Origin: Sanderia malayensis | Taxonomy: Eukaryota > Cnidaria > Scyphozoa > Semaeostomeae > Pelagiidae | Length of the DNA stretch: 64,000 bases | Assembly (NCBI GenBank): GCA_013076295.1 | Contig: RQOL01000906.1 | Location: forward strand, 4,712,001 to 4,776,000 | Reading direction: 5' to 3' | Shown here: one piece after another, positions 14,201 to 26,200 of the stretch | Layout of the letters: each line of letters begins with the position of its first letter | Numbering within the stretch: position 1 is the first letter of the stretch | Notes under the pieces: generated by a model | What the model was told of the DNA's origin: nothing | The model's database searches: none | What the model saw: the letters and a program-made list of their open reading frames with translations, nothing else | Translations under genes and position numbers: made by a program

Positions 14201-17200
14201 ATAACAACATACCAGCAGCATGGACATCCTGACTTCCGGCTGAAAATTGATTCGGACATTCAGAAACACCGCACAGCAATGAGATGAGCTTCTCCAGTAA
14301 AACATCTTCTTTCACAAGCTCAACCAGCGACTGTAATCATTGCACAGATGTCAATACACAATAATCAATGCACAGTAATCAAATCACAAATGCCAATAAA
14401 CAATAAAACCCAGCACGAGCCCCCAAAAACTTGTAAACTCAAATTGTTGCCCTTTAAGATCTTGCTCATTACGTTATCCCATGGCTCATGTACTCTTTCA
14501 CTCGAGCATTCAAAACCTCAAACGACCTTGTTCGAGCACTTAGTAGTTCGAACTTACTTCCGATAACTCGAATAACACCATGATCAAACGTAAATCGAAA
14601 TGGATGAAAAACCCGGATACCGCAATGCTCCCAAAGCGCCCTTTAAGCGCCCTTTAAGCCTATAATACGAACGTGCACTGGATAATTTTATACGGGCATC
14701 TGGGGATTATTCAAAGCATTACGGTGGCCCATGGCCACTGGCGAATTACCTGATTGAATCCTTGAATGATGACGACATTATCTCCTTCAATGCTCTTGTA
14801 TCTGGCTCGCAAAACGTGCTTCCTCTGTTTACCATGTTCGGTACGCCTGCGCTTGCTTTCTCTATCCGCCACAACAACAACGTCTTCTTTCTCCTCCCGG
14901 GCCAGCGATATGCAACCGAACCTGGTCAGCAGTTTCATGACATAACCGATACAGTTCAAAGTCCAATCATCGGAGCACGTGTTCCGCGTGGACAGCGAAT
15001 CAGAGAAGAGTCTGTCGTAGAGACAGCGCAGACCGCCCAACTTGATAAACTTCTTCACCCAGCCAACAGGCTCGACGGAAGAGCGGTACAGCGCATGCTC
15101 ACTCTCTGACGAACCGCTGTCCGAATCCGTGCTGGCATCGTGGTCTTGACTGGTACTGTGCAACACATCCTGGTCGTAGGCACTCATCGAGTCTATGATG
15201 TGCAGCACATACAGCAATCTAAACATGCTATCTGTCACAAGAAGCTCGGCCCAACACGAGGTCGTGCTCTCAGAACTCTTGTCCTCGGCTTCTTCAAGCT
15301 TTTCCAGCCTCCTTTTGATGTCTGTGTTAGTCGGCAATATCATCAGCAATTCCCAAAGACTGTGAACGAGATTTTTCGTTGTGATATCTTTTCTCGTGTC
15401 ACTCACATAGCGAGGAGTATTTATGGATGTAGGCCCATCACTGCTGCTTGCATTGCTGCTATTTTTATCCTCACGAGGCTCGTGCGATGGTGAATTTTCG
15501 TTGTTATCCTTTGTTAGTCTCGTCTTGTGAAGCAAGTCAAGTAGATTGAAGAACAGAGAGAAATTATCCTCCTTTAACAACTGCACCATCGGTGAAGCAT
15601 CCATATCCGGCGAACGCTGAAGCGAGGCTGGCACTTGGCTACCATTTTGCAAGCGGTCCTTTCTCGGATGCGACACAGAAACGAAGATCAACTGGAAAAG
15701 AAGAAAATAAATACAATAGACAATAGAAATGAATATAATATACAATACAAACAACTACAATAGACAATGTAAATAAATACAATAAACAACAGAAAAACAA
15801 TAAACGATAGAAAGAAGCAAAACAGACAATAAATAGAAAAATAATTACAGTCAACTCTGTCTAATGCTCTAATGTAAACACCCTATATAGAGGTTTGCTT
15901 TATGAGAATTGGTTCATTAGTGATCCTTGAAGGGACAGAGAATTTCGTTCGAATTAGATATAGTTCGAATTACACGAAATCGAACTATGCAGATTTGACT
16001 GTATATCGATATTCCACTGTGATCAACACTATTTCTGATTAAAAAAGAATTCAATACATACTTGTTGGTCTTTGATACCAAGCTCACCGAGTGCCTTGTG
16101 ATCGAGATCGGGTGTCAACTCGTGACCATGCGATATGAGACGGAAAGGAGGTTGCAGCGGTTGGGCGACTTGAGGTCGTTCCTTTTCATCGTGTTCGCTT
16201 TGTAGCTTCACGCACCAGTGGGTTATTTCAGCACGCAGTTTCGCCAGCAGGTCGTACGAAGACAAACGAAAACACGCCTGCGAATAAGGTTAAATAATAT
16301 GATGAAAAACGAACATCATAATCCCACTAGACTGTACGACAGAATGGTAAGACGGATTAAAGGCTCTCGGCGTTTATTCAAAATACATGTGCTTTCGTTG
16401 GATCATGAAAGTTTAAGTCGAAATCAAGAGAGAGAGAGAAAAAGTTTTTCATTGCAGATAAAATGATATTTTACTCATCGAAGTTGAACTGTATATAGCT
16501 GTGGGGTAAGGAGGAACTGATGCATGTTATCTCATCTTCAAACTCTCAAAAACTCACAGATAGTAGTGTATAGTTGAAGTATTCGTGCATGTTATTCACA
16601 TGAAGCACTTGAATGCCGTTGACAACAGAGTTAATAAAGTAAAAAGCAGCGAGCACCAGAAAAGGTAATGCATATAGTAAAACATAGAAAATCAAGCATT
16701 ACCTTTTCAGAGAAGCCAGCAGGCTGACATAGAACACGAAGAGGTTGTTCCTTGCTACCAGTTGAGCGAATACGAGGTTGATGCCCTTCGAAATTGTAAC
16801 CAGAAAGCTGCCACATGTGGATGTGATAAGTAAACCTGGCATGAGAACGAGACAAATCTTAGCAAGTGCATGACAATTGAATATTGTAGATTGTGGTTGG
16901 AGACGAGGCTCAATAGCTATCGTACCTTTTCCAATACGCTTCTAAATGAGATTTGAGTATGGTTAAAATCTGTTGTATTGTTCTCAATGATTCGTTAGTT
17001 TCCTGTGAAACGAACGAGAATGCAGTCAATCGCTATAGTCTAAATTCGCTAATTCAAAAACTATCTGATTCAAAATAAATTCTCGGTATCTTCAAAAGCT
17101 GGTTTCCATATAGTCGTTGAGGGTCGTTGAGGGTCGTTGAGGGTCGCTCAAAGGATTAAAATCAACTTTTGACAATGTCTCTGTGTGATTTTTTATCCTT

Positions 17201-20200
17201 TCAGCAACCCCCAATGACCCTCAACGGCTATATGGAAACCAGGCTTTACAGATAAATCTCAAAAACTCAAACATTTTGTAATTCCATTTTCATGACCTGC
17301 AAGGGTGTTCGAATAACATAAAAGTTTTTACCCTTTCCGAAAACAAACACTACACGACAAGGCACATGACGCATAGATAATTGGATTGAGTTATAGGAAC
17401 AATTGAGAATGCAACAGGTAAAATGGGTGACTTGAGGTTGATAGCTCACCTTGGAGAGGCTGGTCATTGATCGTTTCAAATACAAAACACATCTGATGAG
17501 GAATTCCCTCTCTTTCTCCAAAGAACCATTGCCAACTGAATAGAAAAGTAAATATAAAATTATTAGAACAAATACAATCTTCTTTTAAGCAGTGTATGCG
17601 CCAAAATTGAAATTTTACGCAACTATAACCGGGCATTGTGTGTAGCTATATTTGACTACCGTTGTCAGCTATGTTTGCGCAGCATATGCAGCTATATCTT
17701 AGCAATTTATGCAGCTATATCTCAGTAACTTATGGAGCTATATATTTATAATGTATGTACATATATCACATGGAGAGTGTTGTCTTCACCAGCATACAGT
17801 GCTCCATGTACAAAGTACAGAGCCTCGATAGCAGAATCACAGAAAAGAAAAAGACAGAATCCCTGTTACTCTGAGTTTCGTGCGAAAGCACTCGCCAAAC
17901 AGAATATAACTATAATGTATGCAGCTATATTCATATAAGAACTTACTTGTAATATAAAGGTAGTTCAGGTACCCCATAGCCTCGTCTGCAACCTGATCTC
18001 GTTGTGCTTTGAGTGCAATCTTCCACAAATAATCAATGCCAAGTATCTACGCAATAAAAAAACATCTCAATCATGTAAACATTTCAATATCAATAATCAT
18101 TTCAATACGTATATATGAATCAAAATATATAGAGAAGATATGCAAGAAACCGAATATTTTGAATTTCCTGTTAGGTAAGATAGAGAACGGGCATGGAAGC
18201 ATGTTTGAAATATCTAAGGTTCTAGTTATCGGGACTTTACTGTAGATGAATACATAATTAATGTAAACATATTGATGAGATATTGTATATTGTATATTGA
18301 TAAACATATTGTAGTACCTCTTCGTCTTGCGTTTCTTGGGCAAACGGTGAAGCATTGGATAGTCTGGTGAGGTTGAAAAGCTGTTGAAACAGGCCGAGTC
18401 CCGTGAATGTAATAGTCTCTGGATTCATCTCTGGTAGCTGAAAGAGTGACAGAGCGGCTAATTACATTAGCAATAGTAATAACAATAACATAGGAGGATA
18501 GGAGGGATTGTGTATGAAAATATCGTGAATGACCAAATAACCGCCCATGCCCCAAATAAATCCCTAAGTATAAGAGCCAAAGTTATAATATGCGCCCCCC
18601 CCTGACCGAATAAACGCACCCTTTAAACAAGGGGCGCCTATTTGAACTGATGATAATCAAGCACGGGCGCTTATTCAGAATCATTCACAACTTCCAATTT
18701 TAGTGTGAACATTTAATCTTGCTACTTAATACAGAAATTGCTTAAAAATTGACTGCTTAAACATTTCAAAATCATTAAACACCAATTCAAAATTAAAATG
18801 ATTATATTTTCGTTTTATTCTTTCGAAACTACAGGTGCGACCCTCAGGTAAGGGCCATAAATTAAGCGAGAAAAAAGCTCTTTGTGCCCCACACAACAAC
18901 TGAAACAAAAAATTTACAGGCGCCAAATAGTCGCCCCTGCTAAATAAGCGCCCAGGATCCGGGCCAAAAATAAAGATAAGCGCCATGAGCAATTACTTAT
19001 TATTCACGGCATGCAACAATTGAAGCCAACCTACCTTATTCATGAATATGTGCTTGAAAGCATCGAGTCCAAGTGCATGCAAATCTTTGCTGTTCGCCTG
19101 CTTCAAAAGCCAGCTGAGCAGTAGATAGTGAAATCGTTCGGACATTTCCGTCACCAGAGAAGACCACAAGCAGTCGACTTGGGTTATGGTTAGACCTTGA
19201 ACAAAATCAGTTACCATTGAGATGTCTGCAGTACTGAGGTAAACGATACTGACATGTGTGAGGTCTACGTTAGTGACAAGACCCACGATTGAGGTCTACG
19301 TTAGTGACAAGACCCACGACTGAGGTCTACATAAGTGACAAAAGCCACGACTGAGGTCTACATAAGTGACAAGAGCCACGACTGAGATCAACGCTGGTGG
19401 CAAGACCCACAACTGAGGTCTACGTTGGTGACAAGAGCCACGACCGAGGTCTACATTGGTGACAAGACACACGACTGAGGTCTACGTTAGTCGCAAGGCC
19501 CACGATTGAGGTCTACATTAGTGACAAGAGCCACAACTGAGGTCTACGTTGTTGACAAGACACACGACTGAGGTTTACGCTAGTGAAAAGACACACGACT
19601 GAAGTCTATGTTATTGACAAGACACACGACTAAGGTCAATGCTAGTGACAAGGCCCACAACTGAGGTCTACGTTAGTGAAAAGACACACGACTGAGGTCT
19701 ACATAATATCATGAAGAGTACTCACGAAAGTGATCGGGAGACAACTCAGACGAGTACAAAGCAGTAAGAAATTCAAGGCGCGCCAGTATCTGTTGCTCTC
19801 TATGGGGGGTTGGATCGTTGTCGCCCTCTCTAGCAGTGACCTTCTGCTGCCACAGCTCGACAAAATCTTTCAGGTTGGAGAAGAACACGTCCATCATGTG
19901 CAGGTCTTTGACGGCCCATTCGAGCAGCCAGTGGCCATCGCTACTGTTCGATGACATCGGGTAACTGTTGAGAATTTTCGGCAATATTTGGAATGATATC
20001 ACAACCGATCTACAAGTAAAGGAAGATACAGTGTTACTAACAAATATTCAGTATTGTCAGACATGGTATACAAAACTATTGAGCTAAAGGCAGCAACCCT
20101 TGGCAGGGAGCAGTTTGCATTTGGGATGGTTAATATGTTGAACGGGGCCCTAGAAAAGGTCTTCAAAGGGGGGGGATTAAAAACCTTTCACGGTTTATCG

Positions 20201-23200
20201 TATATATTACTTAATAAAGAAGTAAAATAGGATGAGCTCTGTCCCACTTTTGTCACAGCTTGCCTTTCATTGCAGCATTGGATGACGTAGTAGTGAGATG
20301 TGGGACAAATTAGAACAACATCGCGAATTACAGCTTACATTGCAACTGCTGTGTTTGCAATACCATCAGTTGCAATAACGGTTGAACTTCAGATATTGTA
20401 ATGATATTGATATAATGAAGTACAGCTTTATTATACGTGTTACTTGATAATACCTGTTGTGCTCTATATTATTGAGGCATCCTTTCACGAATGCCATGAC
20501 GACGTCTCTATTGCCAGTGTAGCGAACAAGTTGCCATAAAAGTTTTTGTACTTCTTGAATCATGCCCTCTCCAAGCTCATCCTGCAAGCAATGATAAAGA
20601 AATGATACGGTGTAATAGCAATGATACGAAGTACAACAATGATACAGTGCAATCAGTTTATAGCAACTAGAGTATTGATACGGTGTAATAGCAATGATAC
20701 AAAGTACAACAATGATACAGTGCAATCAGTTTAAAGCAGCTAGAGTAATGGTACGGTGTAATAGCAATGATACAAAGTAAAACAATGATACAGTTTATAG
20801 CAGTGATAAAAATTGGTGTTATAGCAGTGATACAAGGTAAAGCAATAAGACGTTGTGAGGGCAATGATACAAAGTAGAACAATCAAACTGTTTGCAGCAG
20901 TGAACAAGCTAGAGTAATGATACACTGTAATAGCAATGATACGAAGTACAACAATGACACAGTGCAACAATGATAGCAGCTAGAGTAATGATACACTGTA
21001 ATAGCAATGATACGAAGTACAACAATGACACAGTGGAATCAGTTTATAGCAGCAAGAGTAATGATACAATGTAATAGCAATGATACGGTAAAGGGCAATT
21101 GATGTAAAGAAATATAGTCAAGTAACAATGAGTACTCACAATGTTTTCATCTTGCAGCAGATCCCAAAGCAATGTATTACCCTGTAAACAAAGATTATTT
21201 GCCTCTAGATCAGATCTGGCTTTTGGCGATGACATCGAATTGACCAGATTGGCAACCTCTTGATCTTCCTCCTCCTCAGAAGCATCCGTATCGTCTTGTC
21301 GCTGCCCCGCTCTCTCTTCTGACACTGGACTGACGTTCAAATAATTCATTTCGTCATCATCCTCGTCCGTGTCGCCGTCGGCCTGATCGCTTTGAAATGA
21401 CGATGAAATGGGCATTACGTCATCAGAATCGTCGAAGTCGCGCGGCGATACATCGAGTAGTTCGGCATTTGGCAGTATCGAACTTCTGTTCGATGTCTCA
21501 AGGTTAGGCATCTTAAAGTCAAGGCTTCTAACAAAACAATACAAATAATGATACAGTCAACTCTGTCTAATTCGAACACCCTGGGGAAGCGTGAAAATGT
21601 TCGAATTACAAAAGGTTCGAATTATAGAGGTTTGTTTTATGAGAATTGGTTCATTAGTGATCCTTGAAGGGACGGAGAATTTCGTTCGAATTAGATAAAG
21701 TTCGAATTACACGAGTTGGAACTATGCAGATTTGACTGTAGTAATAATAATGCAATAATTATTATTATAATAATTATGAAGATGGAGAAGAGTTAAAAGA
21801 TGATGCAAAAGCAGATAAACGTTGTACTAATGAATATGAAGGTGTACAAGTACATATAAAATATACAAGCAGGTGGAGGGACATAAAATAGATAGAATGT
21901 ACAGGACAATGTACAAGAAGATAGAATGTGGTACGTGCGGGCGGAGAGTTGTACACGTGGACATAAGAATGCATCAGCAAATACAAGGTTGTTCCAGCAA
22001 TTAAACATGTAACAGATAAAGGGATTCACAAGCAGATGGAGGGATAGGAAATATATGCAAGTCTGTACAGACGAATAGAAACAAATAGAAGTGTGTACAG
22101 GAAGACGATATGTTACTGCAAAGATAAAAGTATGAAACTGCCCATACCTTGAAGAAACGTCATCTCCACGAGCATCTGAGCCTGCTACGGTATTACCATG
22201 GTTGCTGGCTACGTCATCATCAGTGCTACCATCACTGCTCACGCTTGCACTGTCCGGGCTGCGAGCAGGACTGACATTGATGCGTTTCTTGACTGAGAAT
22301 GAATCAAACACATGCACGTTTAAAATAGGCGGCATAAAAAACTGCAATACTACAAAGCATTGAATGGGTTAAGCATCAAAGCACAAGCAGTTTGGTCGAA
22401 AGTAAAAGGCCTGCTATACAATGACAATGCCATTATTGATACAGTTGAGCTTCAATGGTGCAAGGAGCAACCGACAGAATAAAGAAATTTATTCCCGCAA
22501 ATGGCATTATCAGTTATTGAAGGTCGAGCTTAAAGCAAGCATAAAATAAACAAAGACAGAAGGATTTCCGATACATCGAGGTATTCGAGTTAAATGGCAG
22601 TGGAGATATCAAATTTGAACTGTATTCGAGGCTAAATGAATGCTTGCTAAACGAAGAGGAAAACAAACCTTGTACACCAACTGCGTTTGACCTTTCCGTT
22701 GTGCTGTCACTCATTTTCGAGCCGTACAAAGTTGCCGACCATACCCTTCTTGTAAGCAGAGAAGCTAACAACAGTGTCTGTTTCGTGTGCGAGCCAACTA
22801 ACAACCTACCAACAAGGGTCAGCAAGCATTGAATCGATTTCAGCTCCATGTGTTTTGTCAATGAGATGAGCAAATCAAGAACGAATTTACCAGTGTGTTT
22901 CAGCTGAATAACAAAGAAAACATGCATCAGGATTTGAGATTCCTGTCCGTGCTAAATTACTTAATACGGCGCTTTACCTAAGTATGACTTAAACTTCCAT
23001 TGTGTTTTGGCAATTTTGAGCCTCAATATTCTTATAGACTATATTCTTATACAAAAAAAGTGTGTAGCAACAGAGATAATAAAAAAAACGTTATCATGGT
23101 TCTCAAAATAAGCATGTGTTGTGAAAAAATCGGGTTTTGGTTGGGCATTTAAATTAGTTGTTATTTAAATACGTATAGCAACGTTTTTTGTCATGTACCT

Positions 23201-26200
23201 CTACCTTGCTATAGTGAAAGCTAACCTGAACATAAGCAGTATTAAATTCCACTCATGCAAGTTGAACAGGCTTTAGGGAGACTGGAAATTATTACAGAAA
23301 AAATACAGGGAAATATGTGGTGGAGTCTAGATGCTATTACCTGGGCTGCATTCCATACACATTCTAAATGCTTCGGTTTTAACTGCTTCTCTTGAGCGAG
23401 GAAATTCAGTAGAAATTGAGATTGCTTTAGAAGCTGCGAATGAAAATACGGTTATCGAGAGTTAGAAGGATTATTTGATTTGAAACAAGAAATGTTGACA
23501 TATTTCAAGCATTGATGAAGCTAATTCGCATGCTTGCCTCTATGTGATGATTCGGTCCAAACAAATGTTCAATCATGTCCTTTTCTATCAACCAGTTCGC
23601 CAACTCTTGGCACAAACTGAAAAAAGATGATTCGTGCAGCTCTCAGAAGAGGATACATTACGAGCATGAAGGATACGAAATGCGAGTTGAAAAGGTTATC
23701 CTCACAATAATGTTGAAAGCATTAAGAGTAGATGGAGGAAGATGATGGAAGATGGTGGATAGAAAATAAAAAAGAATGACTACGAAAATGCGAAGAATGA
23801 AGAAGAAGTAGTGACGCAGGAAAAATAACAAAGAAGATGACACAGAAGATAAAGAAAGGAAGAGAAGATATAGAAAACATCAAAAAGAATCAAAAAGGCA
23901 AAGAAGAATAGAAAAGAAAAGAAAACGAAGGAAGATGGAACAATAAGAGAAGAGAAAAGCGCGTGGAAATGGAATTAGTTGCAAAGGAAGATTGTCACTT
24001 ACGCATCTATATCCCCAAATCCATCAGTATGCGATAGTTCTATCAAGTTGTGTATTTGATTCTAGGAAATATTTGTCAATATCCTTTAGCAAAAAGCAGA
24101 TACCACTACGAATTAAATGCCCGCAAGTTGACAGCGGTAATTTGGGAAACGGAAAAGCATAACTTACTGTTATCTGATTGAGGCCTTCCATTCGGACGGT
24201 GAGGGTTGACGACATAAAATATATGAAGGACAACTCGAGGACATTGCTACAAAAAACAAACATAAATATAAGCTGCAAATTAATCCAGTACCAACCAGTA
24301 AAATCTGGTTGAAAGAATCACTCAGGGGAATAGTTAATCTCCCAAAATCGAAAAGGTTCCCAGGCATCAATAGTCAATTGCAGTGTACATAACGCGTGTC
24401 CGAATCAGAATCAGAAACAGATTCAATGCATTGGAGGATTCGAATTAAGCAGCAGTTGACGTCATGAAATTGAATTGAATTAGGGGGTCGTAAGATTGTA
24501 ATGAACAGGTGGGAGGGGGGCTTACAAATCAATTTTCGGTTCGCCGTCGTCTTCAAATTTGACAGTGCTCAGCATGAGATCAGCCATCGCTCGAGTGTTT
24601 GGCATTCTTATTTCATCTTCTGGCAAGTTGCAGAGGTAGCTATGACAAAAAAGGAACAGGACAAGGTAGTAAAATCTAACGTAATAATAGAACAACAGCA
24701 GTCAACACAATAGTAGGTGTTTTTGAAGGCTTTTTTCATATTTTGAAGATCATCATATTTCCACTGATAAAAAGTTATACCCGAAAAGTTTAAAAGGTGT
24801 AGTTGTAGTTCTTATGGCTAAAGAAGATTTTTTATCAATTTTGATGCTCAATGTTGCCTTACTAACTGTTGCCACACAAAAATGTCACTGTTTTCCATGA
24901 TAGAAATTAACACGATAATACAACAACAGCAAAAATGAAAAATGCTCCCAAAGTTGTCACGAGAAAGCATTACTCAAACGTATCCCAGCAAGGACTGGCG
25001 GCTCCGACGAAGAATAAGACAACAACAGCAACAATATCAAAAAATGGTCTGTTCTCTCTTATCACATAAATCCTTAACATGATAAAGTGTGGTAATAGGA
25101 AAGAAACAAGGGTGGTGATTCATACCTTAAAACTGGAGTAGCTAGCGTTTTGATATTTTCTTTAATTGCTTCGTTCGTCATCCAAATGCGCAACTAATAA
25201 TAATGTAACAAAAATCAAATTGAGACTCGAACCATTTCGAGAACAAAAGAACAGCGCAAGTGTGATTCATATGAAATGTGTGATTAAAAAAATGCCATGG
25301 ATGCAGGGATTTTCGCATAATGTCTGCATAATTACACGCAGTTACTCTTCTTATTGCTTATAACACCAATAAATCAGTGAAACTGGAGCAGTAACTGGTG
25401 TTATTTTTTTCAATTGATGCCAATGAAAAAAAAAGACTACTCAACTCTACGAAAGTGGATACCCTATGGATCCAGCTTTTATGGACACCCTATGGACACC
25501 CCATGCGCCCACTTGCTTCAACAAGATGCGGGCTTTACAAAACATTAAAAAAACTTCGCATAAAAATCCACATGATAACGATAAGAGGGACGTGCTTACC
25601 TGTGCTATGATGCTGATCAAGCAGCTTGCTAGAGACACGGGCATTTCGCTATCCTTGGATGAGAAGCATTCAGACACGGCATCCAAACCACCAAACTCGC
25701 AAAACATCGCAACATTTTCCAACATCTGGGAAGGGGCCTCCTCGTTCTGCTGGAAATCAAATACACTAAATATTCACAGACATTCTCTCAAATCAAATCT
25801 AGAGACACTGCACATTGAATTTTAAGCCCAAATGTGGTAAGTATTGAAAGTCAGTTCATAATATATTAAATCAAGGAGAAGATGGAACCAAAATGTTGAC
25901 GGACATTCTCATGAAGAGATCAAATTTAGAGACACTGCACACTGAATTTTAAGTCCAAATGTGATAGGTATTGCAAATGTTAATAATATATTAAATCAAG
26001 GAGAGGATGGAACAATGAGCTTTATCGTTGAGATGGCAAACACTTACAGCAACATTGCAGTACTTCCAAACAAACTCACGCCTCACAGTTGATCCACTCT
26101 GAAATAAGTAATCACTGATAAGTCAAGGAGCAAGCTGGTTTCAAAATGAAGCGATGGGCATTAAACATTAAGCATGCATGTAGAAAATCTTATAATGAGG

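Noticed and set aside
16550..16605. Possible extra USP34 exon (VLHVNNMHEYFNYTLL) with a good GT donor
   Set aside because: Its only AG acceptor puts a stop in the required frame, and exons 22 and 23 join without a gap against vertebrate USP34 when it is left out.
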